In this document: one piece after another, positions 17,423-26,646 of the stretch | Position numbering within the stretch: the stretch's first letter is position 1 | How the letters are laid out: each line of letters begins with the position of its first letter | Assembly (NCBI GenBank): GCA_964289745.1 | Contig: CAXYMM010000002.1 | Location: 439,601-503,600, forward strand | From: Ekhidna sp964289745 | Lineage (GTDB): Bacteria; Bacteroidota; Bacteroidia; Cytophagales; Cyclobacteriaceae | DNA: 64,000 bases | Reading direction: 5' to 3' | The notes under the pieces: model-generated | Seen by the model: the letters and a program-made list of their open reading frames with translations, nothing else | The model's database searches: none | Told to the model about the DNA's origin: nothing | Made by a program: the position numbers and the translations under genes

Positions 17423-18619
17423 CTATTTGAAAGCTGAAATGCCTGTAATTTCTGCACCCAATATCAACAAATGGATATCATGAGTACCCTCATACGTAAC
17501 TACAGACTCTAAGTTCATCATGTGTCGCATCATAGGGTATTCTCCTGTAATACCCATACCTCCATGAATTTGACGGGCTTCTCTGACAACATTTAGAGCT
17601 GTCTCCACCCCGTTTCTTTTGGCTAGTGATATTTGAGCTGTAGTGGCTTTTCCCTCATCCATCATTTTACCAAGCTTCCAATTGATGAGTTGCCCTTTTG
17701 TAATTTCAGTCAGCATCTCTGCTAGTTTCTTTTGTACCAATTGAAATCCTGCAATAGGCTTCCCAAACTGCTCTCTTTCAAGGGCATACCTTCTCGCTGA
17801 ATCGTAGCAGTCCATCGCGGCACCAAGTGCACCCCAGGCTATGCCATATCGAGCCTTATCCAGGCATCCAAGCGGTGCTCCTAACCCACTTCTATTTGGC
17901 AATAAATTCTCTTTTGGAACTTTTACATCACTAAAAACCAACTCTCCGGTTACGGATGCCCTCAAAGACCACTTACCGTGTGTTTCGGGTGTCGTGAAAC
18001 CTTCCATACCTCTTTCCACTATCAGACCGTGAATTCTGCCCTCCTCGTTCTTCGCCCATACTACTGCTATATCTGCTTTTGGAGAATTAGAGATCCACAT
18101 TTTAGCTCCATTAAGCAAGTAGTGGTCGCCCATGTCTTTGAAATGGGTTTCCATGCCACTAGGATTCGAACCATGATCCGGTTCTGTTAATCCAAAACAG
18201 CCCAGTATTTCCCCAGAAGCAAGCCTCGGAAGATATTTTTTTCTTTGTTCCTCCGAACCATAAGCATATATTGGATACATGACCAACGATCCCTGAACCG
18301 AAGCAGTAGAGCGCATCCCAGAATCGCCACGCTCTATCTCTTGCATAATTAATCCGTATGAGATGTAATCAAGGCCTTCACCACCATACTCTTGCGGAAT
18401 AGTAGGACCAAAAGCACCTGCCTCTCCAAATTTCTTAACTATTTCATACGGAAAATGATTATTCTGCGCCCATCCTTCTATATATGGACTAATTTCTTTT
18501 TTCGTGAAATCTCGAATAGACTGACGTATCAGCTTATGTTCCTCTGTCAGTAAATCATCAATCGAATAAAAATCTTGAATATCGAATGGATCAATGAAGT
18601 TTCGTCTCTCTTCCCTCAT
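17423..18619 (-). CDS. Acyl-CoA dehydrogenase, glutaryl-CoA dehydrogenase type
   Basis: FAD flavoprotein oxidising an acyl-CoA and passing electrons to electron-transfer flavoprotein (etfBA lie at 47.5-49.2 kb). At 398 residues it has the three-domain acyl-CoA dehydrogenase layout. Seen are GDSGMRSTASVQGSL, the FAD/substrate loop CFGLTEPDHGSNP, IHGGMGITGEYP, and the catalytic Glu in TYEGTHDIH with LILG after it. The YEGTHDIH ending and the RSTASVQ region are characteristic of glutaryl-CoA dehydrogenase, which also decarboxylates to crotonyl-CoA. I infer that substrate, but other short-chain substrates are possible. Confidence 0.88.
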   Translation of the reverse strand: MREERRNFIDPFDIQDFYSIDDLLTEEHKLIRQSIRDFTKKEISPYIEGWAQNNHFPYEIVKKFGEAGAFGPTIPQEYGGEGLDYISYGLIMQEIERGDSGMRSTASVQGSLVMYPIYAYGSEEQRKKYLPRLASGEILGCFGLTEPDHGSNPSGMETHFKDMGDHYLLNGAKMWISNSPKADIAVVWAKNEEGRIHGLIVERGMEGFTTPETHGKWSLRASVTGELVFSDVKVPKENLLPNRSGLGAPLGCLDKARYGIAWGALGAAMDCYDSARRYALEREQFGKPIAGFQLVQKKLAEMLTEITKGQLINWKLGKMMDEGKATTAQISLAKRNGVETALNVVREARQIHGGMGITGEYPMMRHMMNLESVVTYEGTHDIHLLILGAEITGISAFK

Positions 18620-19324
18620 TTAGTACCTTAGTTTGAGATGTGGTTGATAACTTAAAGTAAAATTACACCGAGTTATCTTGCAAAAAAATGAGGAAAAAGG
18701 AATTAAAGCAGAACATCGAACGAATGTCTATTATGGAATATTAAAGCAAGAAAAGATAAAACGAAAATTACAAAGACGCAAAAAATGTGAACAAAAATTT
18801 TCTATTCGCAGTAAAGCGTAGCATTACTCTGGCTGTATTAAAGAAAATTTGGCTTTTGGGTGGCTTGCGGCAAAAAACTACTGGGTAATTCACCAAGGTC
18901 TGACATGAACTTAAAAACATCTGTAAATTCCACCCCACAAGACATAGGTATTCAGGTAACTTTCTCACTAATATTTTGAAAACTTTATCTGCTTGTGCGT
19001 TTTTTCCTAAAAAGCCTTCTCTTTGTTTTTAATCAAAAATCAAAAACTTAAACGAATTACTTCAATGATATTCACATTAAGGTACTCGGATGACCGTAAT
19101 ATCTAATTATTTATCGTTGAACTTTTTACCTTAATCGAAATAGATATCCAATCTATTATGAAAAAATTCAAAAAATCTGTTTTCCCAAATCTAATGCCAC
19201 TTTGGTATTGAGCAGAAACCCATAAAGTTTAGGCATTTAAGTAATTAGTACTAATTTTTCTGCTTATATTATAATTTATTTAATATGCAGTTCGCAAGAT
19301 GAATACAAAAAAATAAAGTAGCCT
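18620..19324. other. 700-base AT-rich intergenic region
   Basis: Between the acyl-CoA dehydrogenase gene and galE. A 66-codon minus-strand frame at 18768-18968 has no recognisable domain, an odd Cys/Phe/Pro-rich composition and no clear promoter; I do not support it as a gene. No structured RNA or relic could be identified. Confidence 0.4.
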
Positions 19325-20347
19325 TCAACCCTTGGCATTAAGTGATTGTTGCCACTTCCAGGCAGAGCTAAGCATATCAACTAAATCTAATTCAGCCCTC
19401 CAACCTAGGTCATTATTAGCTAGTGTTGTGTCCGAATATATCTTTTCTATGTCGCCAGGTCGGCGATCTACAATTTTATACTTTACTTTTTTACCTGTTA
19501 CGTTTTCAAATGTTTCAATTAATTGCAGTACCGAATAGCCCTCTCCGGTTCCGATATTAAATACCTCATATTTGCTCTTATTCTTCGCTTTAAAAATTCT
19601 TTGTAAAGCAATCACATGTGCTTTAGCTAAGTCTACCACATGAATATAATCACGAATACAACTTCCGTCTGGGGTATCATAATTATTACCAAAAACAGAC
19701 AATTGTTCCAATTCGCCAACCACTACTTTGAGCAAATAGGGAAGTAGATTATTGGGTATGCCTTGTGGTTTTTCACCTATATGAGCGGTAGCATGGGCAC
19801 CTATTGGGTTGAAATATCGCAAGGTTATTCCTTTAATAGTTTTTGTAGCCTGGATGGTGTCTCTTAGCACCTCCTCACAAACTTGCTTAGTATTGCCGTA
19901 GGGAGATTCGGCCTTTTTAATTGGGCTATTTTCACTAACTGGCAATTGATCTGGCTGACCATAAACAGTACAAGATGAAGAAAAAATAAACTGATCTACC
20001 TGAAACTCCTTCATTACTTCGAGTAATGTGACAGTTCCAGAAACATTATTGTGATAATACTTTAGTGGGTCTTCAACGGATTCTTCCACTGCTTTTGCAG
20101 CGGCAAAGTGCACTACTGCTTCGATTTCATGTTCGGAAAACAACTTTCGTAAACCTATAAAATCTGTGATATCCAATTCAATAAAAGATGGTTGTACTCC
20201 TATAATTTGCTTCAACCCATTTAGAACGTCACGATCGGAATTAGATAAGTTATCTATAATAATTGGCTCAAAGCCAGCATTGTAAAGCTCGACAACCGTA
20301 TGAGACCCAATGTATCCCAAGCCGCCAGTTACTAATATTTTGGACAT
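19325..20347 (-). CDS. galE: UDP-glucose 4-epimerase
   Basis: NAD-dependent extended short-chain dehydrogenase that interconverts UDP-glucose and UDP-galactose, supplying sugars for glycans. The cofactor motif GGLGYIGSH is at residues 8-16. The Ser region is FSSSCTVYG and the catalytic Tyr-Lys is in SPYGNTK. GalE-specific ALRYFNPIGAH-type sequence (TLRYFNPIGAH) and the substrate loop NNLLPYLLKV are present, as is IGTGEGYSVL. The length of 340 residues is normal. It is followed on the same strand, after a 240-base gap on its upstream side, by a glycosyltransferase, consistent with surface polysaccharide synthesis. Confidence 0.95.
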   Translation of the reverse strand: MSKILVTGGLGYIGSHTVVELYNAGFEPIIIDNLSNSDRDVLNGLKQIIGVQPSFIELDITDFIGLRKLFSEHEIEAVVHFAAAKAVEESVEDPLKYYHNNVSGTVTLLEVMKEFQVDQFIFSSSCTVYGQPDQLPVSENSPIKKAESPYGNTKQVCEEVLRDTIQATKTIKGITLRYFNPIGAHATAHIGEKPQGIPNNLLPYLLKVVVGELEQLSVFGNNYDTPDGSCIRDYIHVVDLAKAHVIALQRIFKAKNKSKYEVFNIGTGEGYSVLQLIETFENVTGKKVKYKIVDRRPGDIEKIYSDTTLANNDLGWRAELDLVDMLSSAWKWQQSLNAKG

Positions 20348-20590
20348 AAATAAGGATGATTAAAATGCAAAAATATTCGATTAAGCCTATTAGCGGGGTA
20401 ATTTATTTTTTGATAGTCTGTAAACGTATGTACCCAAAAGAGCGGATAGGATTGATACTTTTATAACTTCAATGCCATTTATGAGTAGGAAAAAAGGTGT
20501 ATTGGGCATTCCTTAGTAAGGATCTGGCCAAATCCAATAACATGCCATCTATGGGTCTATGTTTTATAGCCATTGGTGTAGCCAGCGTTT

Positions 20591-21586
20591 TTATTTATAA
20601 AAATTATTAATGTAAGTTACATATTCTCCTTTATTTAGAATAATTCGCCTCCAGGTAGCATTCATAAAACCAAGACCATATCCTAACAATTGAATATAAC
20701 TTGTTACAATTGAAACCATTCCAATGGTGATACTCCTATTTTTAAAACTTGAATCAATAAATAAAATTAGTATATGAGCTAATATAGGAAGTAGAAAAAA
20801 AACAGAACAAACTATAGAAGCAAGTAATAGCACTATGAAGCCAATCGTAAATAGTGCAGGAGCTAAGTGAACTACCTTAAGTGATTTAGGATGCCTTTTG
20901 TATAGATTTATTCTGGCAATTCCAGAGTTAAAAATTTGTTTAAAAAATTGCATAAGGCTTGTCCTTCTCTTATGGTACACGTAAGCATCTTTAATTAATC
21001 TTGTTTTAAATCCATTTTGCATTATTCGAATACTCATATCTATGTCTTCGCCAAACCTCATTGTTGAAAATCCGTTTGTTGCAGCGTACACTTTTCTTGA
21101 ATATCCCATATTGAAACTTCTTGGATAAAATTTTTCCAGTTTTTCACTACTGCCACGAATTCCTCCTGTTGTAAAAAATGAGGTCATGGAATAATTTATT
21201 GCTTTTTGCAGAGTGCTAAAATCAGCGTGTGCTACATCAGGTCCACCAAAACAATCTAGTGGTTTTTTGGAGAGTTCAGAGTCAAGATTTTTGAAATAAT
21301 TTTTCGGGATTATACAATCTGAATCAAAAAATATCAAATATTCACCCGTGGCTCTTTCCATTCCAAAATTTCTACTCTCTCCAGGTCCTGTATTCTCTTT
21401 AAAGAAATAGTTGATATCGAGCTTGGTTGAGTATTTACGAATAACATCTTTACAACCTTCTGAGGAGCCGTCTTCTATGATGATTACAGTAAAATTTTTT
21501 AAAGTTTGTTCCGTAAGACTATCGAGTAATTCATCAACCTCGTTTGGTCTATTATAAACAGGGACTATTACGGAATATTTTTTCAT
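20591..21586 (-). CDS. Family 2 glycosyltransferase with C-terminal membrane segments
   Basis: A GT-A fold transferase for surface glycans or glycolipids. The N-terminal domain starts VIVPVYNRPNEV and has the acceptor-site VIIEDGSSEG, the metal-binding FFDSDC, and MRFGEDIDMSIR (the ED of the catalytic region). Residues about 245-320 hold two to three hydrophobic helices, so it is membrane-anchored. Length is 331 residues. Donor and acceptor cannot be read from sequence. It is upstream of galE on the same strand; 240 bases separate them, so they may be separate units. Confidence 0.88.
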   Translation of the reverse strand: MKKYSVIVPVYNRPNEVDELLDSLTEQTLKNFTVIIIEDGSSEGCKDVIRKYSTKLDINYFFKENTGPGESRNFGMERATGEYLIFFDSDCIIPKNYFKNLDSELSKKPLDCFGGPDVAHADFSTLQKAINYSMTSFFTTGGIRGSSEKLEKFYPRSFNMGYSRKVYAATNGFSTMRFGEDIDMSIRIMQNGFKTRLIKDAYVYHKRRTSLMQFFKQIFNSGIARINLYKRHPKSLKVVHLAPALFTIGFIVLLLASIVCSVFFLLPILAHILILFIDSSFKNRSITIGMVSIVTSYIQLLGYGLGFMNATWRRIILNKGEYVTYINNFYK

Positions 21587-22017
21587 AATATACTTGATGA
21601 AACTGCCTCTAATGACCAGATTAACTTAGTGAGCATGTTCATCCTAACCGATTTTATCTGAAATTATACAATAGATAAAAATGGATATTTTCCCTCTTTT
21701 AAAAGGAAATGATTCTAAAAACAAACAAGTCAACTGCTCCAACTTATTGATGATAAGGGTTTAATTAGTTTTTTCGATTTTAAGGGCTATTGCTACACAT
21801 TAGAGGATTCTATTGCGTAATTTGAGCTTAAAGATACCGCTTCATTATGAAGACTGTTCAAAACTCCATCTGTTCATGGCGATTCTGCGTTTGTGATTGG
21901 CAGAAAAACTCAGAAATAAAAAATTAGAATGCTATGAATATTTTTATTTAAATTTCTAATAGTAGAAGCCTATAACCTTAATATGATTATATATAGCAGA
22001 CAACAGTCCAAGCTAGG
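21587..22017. other. 430-base intergenic region, nothing recognised
   Basis: AT-rich stretch between the glycosyltransferase and the small membrane protein gene. No ORF of coding character, no strong hairpin and no recognisable relic. Confidence 0.4.
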
Positions 22018-22389
22018 CTAATTATATAAGCTACGTTGCTTTGATTTTTTGAAAAGACCACGTGCGGCACTTCCAGTAATTGACGCAAATCCACTCGCTA
22101 GCCCTCCAATGACTCCTGCGGCAAGAATGAGATAGTATGAATCTGACACACTCATTATTTCACCAACTTTTACGGAAAATGCCGAGTTATTTGCTAAGTC
22201 TAATTTCGCTGAGTGCCCCATCCAAACTAAGCCTACTCCTAAAAAACCTGCTATAAATGAATTTAATCCCGAAGATGGTGAAACGAAGGAAACCATGAAA
22301 GCTACTACCATACATAACCACCAACTTACGAAAGGAGATACGAAGTAGGTAAGGACACCAATGCAAACAATTCTGAGGATTAGTTTCAT
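22018..22389 (-). CDS. Small multi-pass membrane protein, unknown
   Basis: A 123-residue protein I do not recognise. It has about four hydrophobic segments (residues 4-18, 21-39, 44-58, 85-108), the last Gly/Ala-rich (LILAAGVIGGLASGFASITG), and a basic C-terminal tail (KKSKQR). The start is 4 bases behind the stop of the penicillin-acylase-family gene, so the two form an operon. It may assist or neighbour the hydrolase in the inner membrane, but that is only inference from position. Confidence 0.72.
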   Translation of the reverse strand: MKLILRIVCIGVLTYFVSPFVSWWLCMVVAFMVSFVSPSSGLNSFIAGFLGVGLVWMGHSAKLDLANNSAFSVKVGEIMSVSDSYYLILAAGVIGGLASGFASITGSAARGLFKKSKQRSLYN

Positions 22390-22393
22390 CTTT

Positions 22394-24832
22394 TTAGTTA
22401 GGGTTTATCGTAATCTGACGTTTGATTTGATCTTGTGTTAGTTCTTTTGCGAAAACCATTGGATAATAATTTCCATTTGCCCAGTCATCTATCATATGTC
22501 CATATTTAGGATTTCCTGGGTTTCCTGTTTGGCTTCCAGGGTAAACACCCCATGCCTTAACTTGATTATCCCCCAGCTCAACCACCATTCGCCAAGAGGG
22601 ACCGTGCCGTTTTGAGGCAGCATTAACGATGCCTTTGTTTCCGCCAATTTTTATTTGATCCATACTGAAAGGTGCGATTTGCAGTAGATGCTGAACCGAA
22701 GTATTCTTAAATTGATACCAGCGCAACGAATTTTCGGACTTTTCCAAATAGGTCTCCAGTTCCGATATCATTTCCGCAAAGGTGATGCGGTAGAGATCAC
22801 CTACGTTTTCTATTATCTCAGTGCTTTTATTGTCTATCATAAAAAAGTCAGGGTTCTCTGTCAATATCTTCACAGTATTGAATGAGTTAGGTCTATACAG
22901 AGCCTCCTCACTACTATCTATTTCATCCCAAAGTTTGTTATTAAGTTTTTGCCACCATACTTCGTAGATGGTGGGGGCTTGGTTTTCCGGTGTATTGAAA
23001 AAGTCCCAACTCCTTAGCATTGCATAGTATTTGAATTCTCTCTCCGTAAAAGAGGCTGTATCCAAACTATCCAACATCGTACTCATTAGTTCGAATGCAT
23101 TATAATTGAAATTGTCATGTTGTAATTTCATCATGTCTTCTACTCCTATATCGGACATAATTCTTAATCGATCATTGATTCTTCTCCCTCTATAATAATC
23201 GTAATTATAATCGTATTGATAGTAAGGGTAGAGGGTATCCGCAGCATGTTGGTTTGCGGAGCTTACGAAATTTCTTGGTGGATTTTTTACATGAAGGTTG
23301 TGTTCGTGTGGCATAAACGCTTTCCATTCATACTCTGTTTTGCTTCCATCCATTAGAAATTTTCCTTGCTCTCCCCATTTTACAGGAAACTTCCCGTTTA
23401 CCCAAAGCGCAATGTCTCCGTTTACAGAAGCAAATGAGTAATTCTGTGGTGGGCCACTAAAATTGCTGAGGGCTTCTACAAATTCGTCATAGTTCTTAGC
23501 TTGATTGCTAAGAAAAACTGCCTTTATTTCTTTAGTTGGCAGGTGCGCCGTCCATTTCATTGCCAGGTTTGTAATCTCCGATCGTTGACTTCCGTAGTTC
23601 CGATCATACACTATTGGGCCATAGTGCGTGTGAATGATGGTATCGTAGTAAGTATCCGAACCTCTTATTTCAAATGCTTCAATAACTTTTTTCGTTGGAA
23701 TCCAATTGCCATTATACAGATATTCATTTCTTGTTTCATCTTTAAATTGGATATAGTACCAATCGACTAAATCTCTTTTCGCATTGGTGGCACCCCAAGC
23801 TATTGAATCATTGTACCCAATTATTACACCAGGACCACCAGGCAGTGTCGCACCCATCACATTTATAGTGGGGCAGTTTAGGTGCGCTAAATACCAAATG
23901 CTGGGAAGGTTCAGGCTTAAGTCAGGTTCATTTGTAAGGATTATTTTTCCATTTGAAGTTTTATTCCCATTTACGACAAAGCTATTGCTGCCATTATCAG
24001 GGTCAGGACTCTTTATAGTAGGGTTTATGAGGTTTAGAGGAAATTCTACATCGGGCCTTTCTATCAAAACTGGATCAAAATCAAAGACCGTTTCTCTTGG
24101 AATCACTGGGTCTATCTTGTGTTCGAGGGGTCTCTCTGGGTACAATACTTCAAAAGTGTTGCGACCCCACTTTTTGAGTGCATTGGTATGTTCCAAATCT
24201 CTTTCTCCTCTCGAAAGCATATCATGCATGTTAGCGATCAAAAGAAAACTCTTAAAAGGTGTCCATTCTTCGGGATCATAATCCAGAAGCTTATATTCAA
24301 TAGGATAATCTTTGTATTTCAATGTCTCTATATAGGCGTTGACACCCGCAGAAAAAGCTTCAACGTTTTTGTAAAGTCTTTTTTCTTCTTTCTTAAACCG
24401 ATCATGAGAAAGCTGAGCTCCTAATTTCAACCCAATGCGTCTCTTCTCTCGGTCAAAATTCAGTGCCTGCTCCCCAAGTATTTCAGAGAGCCTGCCCTCG
24501 GCAGCCAGAAGCTGAAATTCCATTTGCCAAAGTCTATGATGAGCAGTAACATAGCCCTGAGTATAAAAAAGATCTTCTTCGTTTTTGGCAAAAATATGTG
24601 GGATCAATAATGTATCAAACTGTAAGTCTACAGGTTCTTTTAATCCATCTAGTGATAATTCGGTAGGCAAAGAGAGTTCCTCATTTTCGGCATTTTGCAA
24701 AAAACCATGGAATGGACTTAGTATTTTCCCAAGTGGCGGTACAGAAGTTTTCTGAATCGTTAACCTTGTGTTGAGGATGATACCAATCGCTAGGGTAACA
24801 ATAAATGAAAAAACAAACGGAAAGGGTTTCAT
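22394..24832 (-). CDS. Penicillin acylase family (S45) N-terminal nucleophile hydrolase
   Basis: Exported hydrolase of the penicillin G acylase/AHL acylase family, made as a precursor that self-cleaves into two chains. An N-terminal signal or anchor (FVFSFIVTLAIGIIL) precedes the alpha chain. The nucleophile is most likely Ser282 in DNGSNSFVVNG, with the downstream NEPDLSL and IGYNDSIAWGATN typical of the family. Length (812) is normal. Natural substrate could be N-acyl homoserine lactones or other amides and cannot be told. It is the first gene of a two-gene unit with the small membrane protein. Confidence 0.92.
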   Translation of the reverse strand: MKPFPFVFSFIVTLAIGIILNTRLTIQKTSVPPLGKILSPFHGFLQNAENEELSLPTELSLDGLKEPVDLQFDTLLIPHIFAKNEEDLFYTQGYVTAHHRLWQMEFQLLAAEGRLSEILGEQALNFDREKRRIGLKLGAQLSHDRFKKEEKRLYKNVEAFSAGVNAYIETLKYKDYPIEYKLLDYDPEEWTPFKSFLLIANMHDMLSRGERDLEHTNALKKWGRNTFEVLYPERPLEHKIDPVIPRETVFDFDPVLIERPDVEFPLNLINPTIKSPDPDNGSNSFVVNGNKTSNGKIILTNEPDLSLNLPSIWYLAHLNCPTINVMGATLPGGPGVIIGYNDSIAWGATNAKRDLVDWYYIQFKDETRNEYLYNGNWIPTKKVIEAFEIRGSDTYYDTIIHTHYGPIVYDRNYGSQRSEITNLAMKWTAHLPTKEIKAVFLSNQAKNYDEFVEALSNFSGPPQNYSFASVNGDIALWVNGKFPVKWGEQGKFLMDGSKTEYEWKAFMPHEHNLHVKNPPRNFVSSANQHAADTLYPYYQYDYNYDYYRGRRINDRLRIMSDIGVEDMMKLQHDNFNYNAFELMSTMLDSLDTASFTEREFKYYAMLRSWDFFNTPENQAPTIYEVWWQKLNNKLWDEIDSSEEALYRPNSFNTVKILTENPDFFMIDNKSTEIIENVGDLYRITFAEMISELETYLEKSENSLRWYQFKNTSVQHLLQIAPFSMDQIKIGGNKGIVNAASKRHGPSWRMVVELGDNQVKAWGVYPGSQTGNPGNPKYGHMIDDWANGNYYPMVFAKELTQDQIKRQITINPN

Positions 24833-25081
24833 ATATCCTCTTTAATTTACAATCAGCTTTAAAAATGAAATAAAAAGGAAAAATATCAAAAATTGAGTTA
24901 CTTTTTATTAAATAACAAAGATGAGTTTTTAAAAATTAAGAGCAAAATCACTTTTGGATCGACTTGCTTCTATTTTTGTACTCCATTTGGTTTTATTACA
25001 TTCTTATTGTGGTGTACTTTTTGGGACATTCTTCCTTCCTGAACTGCCTAGCTCTTTTCTCCGTAGGACTTTAAGTGAAGG

Positions 25082-25321
25082 ACTATTATAAAAGATGCGG
25101 CAATAAACGGGTTAGAGTTGATTCATTTTTTGGCGGATGAAAATATTGAAACACGCTGTGTTTGGAAGCCACTACACCTTCAATCATATCAGTCTTATTC
25201 GTTTGTCGATACTAGTATAGGCATAAATCTTTTCAATAGAGGTATATGCTTTCTCTTTGGAATCGGCTTGCTTCTTAAGGGGCATGATCGAATCATTAAA
25301 ATAAATAAAGCGGTTCTTTAA
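25082..25321 (+). pseudogene. C-terminal remnant of a DegT/DnrJ/EryC1-type aminotransferase
   Basis: An orphan frame, about 80 codons, in the 480-base gap beside the penicillin-acylase gene. It reads NGLELIHFLADENIETRCVWKPLHLQ followed, after about 15 residues, by LFNRGICF...LKGHDRIIKINKAV (shown in parts). This matches the end of PLP sugar aminotransferases, where (N)IExRPxWKPMHLQP is followed by LFxxGLCLPSG and a final helix with DRII. The rest of the enzyme, including the PLP Lys, is absent and the frame upstream is closed by stops. With galE and a glycosyltransferase 4-5 kb away, a lost surface-sugar gene is plausible. The other part of the gap shows nothing. Confidence 0.6.
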
Positions 25322-26178
25322 TATGCGGAAGACTTCCTGATTATCGCTTTTTTACTTTTTGAGAATAAATTAGAGGGGATGAAAATCTCAGCTTTTATAT
25401 TGATTAAAAGAAAGCTATCGTTTGTGCTTGGGTTTCCTCTCTCGGATCCAGGTTTAATTTCATCGTAGAAAACATCATTCAAAACGCCTACTTCATTTTT
25501 TCGGTCGCTAAGTAACGCCGAAGTTGCCGTTTCAAAATCAGTTGCGTAAGCGTTGGATACATCATCTAGATAGTCTGTAAATGCTAAATGGTATAAAATT
25601 TCGGTGTTTACATTTAAAAATTCACTGATTTTCCATTTAGCTCCAATGCCGAAAGGAATAGTCAGACACCATTTTCTATAGTCAACCCCTTCGGTTTTCG
25701 CTTCACGAAGCAGAAAGCGTTCATTACCAAATATGGTGGCTGGGTTATATTGAAGATAGCCAACTCCCCCTATAAGGTATGGGTCAAAAATCCAGCGTTT
25801 ATAGTAGTCTCCGGAATAGGGTTTGATGTAATAGGTGAGTGCAAAATGAGTGTGGAAGTTGTTTGATTCAAAGGAAAGATTTCTCTGTCTTTCATAGCTA
25901 TCGGAAGGAGCATTTTGATCAGAGCCTGATAGGGATAGATAGGCAAAATCAATTCTTGCTCCGACTCTGCTCAGAAGCCGAGCCTCCACACCCGTATTAA
26001 ATAAAGAAAAACGATCGTTTATTGAGTTTTTGCTATTTAATTCGCCAAAATAGGTAGCTGTGCCTGTCCCTACGTAAATCGAAAAGTATCTATCTTTAAA
26101 TTGCCAGGAAAAAAAATTCTGACTATAAGTTAAAAGTGGGAGTACAAAAAATGCTATATAAACCTTTAAAGACTTCAT
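25318..26178 (-). CDS. Outer-membrane beta-barrel protein (DUF6089-like)
   Basis: A secreted protein of 286 residues when started at the Met of MKSLKVYIAFFVLP (26176-26178), which gives a clean signal peptide ending TYSQ; the open frame extends 12 codons further. The mature part opens with SIYVGTGTATYFGELNSK and alternates short aromatic-rich strands typical of an 8- to 12-strand barrel (VGARIDFAYLSLSG, HFALTYYIKPY, IPFGIGAKWKI, NVNTEILYHLAF). GTGTATYFGDL-like openings are common in Bacteroidota proteins of the DUF6089 type. Function unknown. The last codons overlap the aminotransferase relic on the other strand. Confidence 0.78.
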   Translation of the reverse strand: MKSLKVYIAFFVLPLLTYSQNFFSWQFKDRYFSIYVGTGTATYFGELNSKNSINDRFSLFNTGVEARLLSRVGARIDFAYLSLSGSDQNAPSDSYERQRNLSFESNNFHTHFALTYYIKPYSGDYYKRWIFDPYLIGGVGYLQYNPATIFGNERFLLREAKTEGVDYRKWCLTIPFGIGAKWKISEFLNVNTEILYHLAFTDYLDDVSNAYATDFETATSALLSDRKNEVGVLNDVFYDEIKPGSERGNPSTNDSFLLINIKAEIFIPSNLFSKSKKAIIRKSSAY

Positions 26179-26501
26179 TGAAATCAAAAGTAATTGCAGA
26201 AATGTTTCCAGCATACTTCGGGAAACAAATTCTATAAATAATTACCGATCATTACCTTATAAAAGAGAATAAGAATGCTTCAATTTTTATTTCTTGAGAG
26301 AATAAAGACGAACTATAGTTAGTTAATTTCTTTATAACATTAGTTTAAGCCATAATGGGTTAAATAGAGGTGACTATTTTTATGACGAAACAAATTAGAA
26401 CACTACTATTTTCTAAGTGGTTTTAGATGTTACTTTGAATAAGTTCTTATTGTAACTGTGAAAAAAATACAGGTTCTAAAATCATCATAAGAAGCTATTT
26501 T

Positions 26502-26575
26502 TGGAGGCGCTGAGCGGATTCGAACCGCTGTAAAAGGTTTTGCAGACCTCTGCCTAGCCACTCGACCACAGCGCC
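26502..26575 (-). tRNA. tRNA-Cys (anticodon GCA), CCA encoded
   Basis: The minus strand folds as a complete cloverleaf. The acceptor is GGCGCTG/CAGCGCC (7 bp). The anticodon loop TCTGCAAAA has anticodon GCA. The T-arm is AGCGG-TTCGAAT-CCGCT, the discriminator is U and the CCA is genomically encoded. Length is 71 nt plus CCA. Confidence 0.96.
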
Positions 26576-26606
26576 ATAATTATTGCATGTAAAACCAGAA
26601 AATGTT

Positions 26607-26629
26607 CACCACTAACCACGCTAGTGGTG
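26607..26629 (-). terminator. 8-bp hairpin between rpsA and tRNA-Cys
   Basis: CACCACTA-accacgc-TAGTGGTG, a perfect stem 17 bases behind the rpsA stop and 31 bases ahead of the tRNA. The following T-run on the minus strand is poor, so it could be a terminator or a processing site between the two. Confidence 0.4.
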
Positions 26630-26646
26630 CGAATATGAACTCAAAT

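Noticed and set aside
18768..18968. 66-codon minus-strand ORF
   Set aside because: Odd composition, no family, no promoter, and surrounded by non-coding AT-rich DNA; not supported as a gene.
21847..21923. Short plus-strand ATG frame in the 430-base gap
   Set aside because: About 26 codons, no recognisable sequence and no context.
23784..24281. 165-codon plus-strand ORF inside the penicillin-acylase gene
   Set aside because: Antisense shadow; the minus-strand gene has all family motifs across this stretch.
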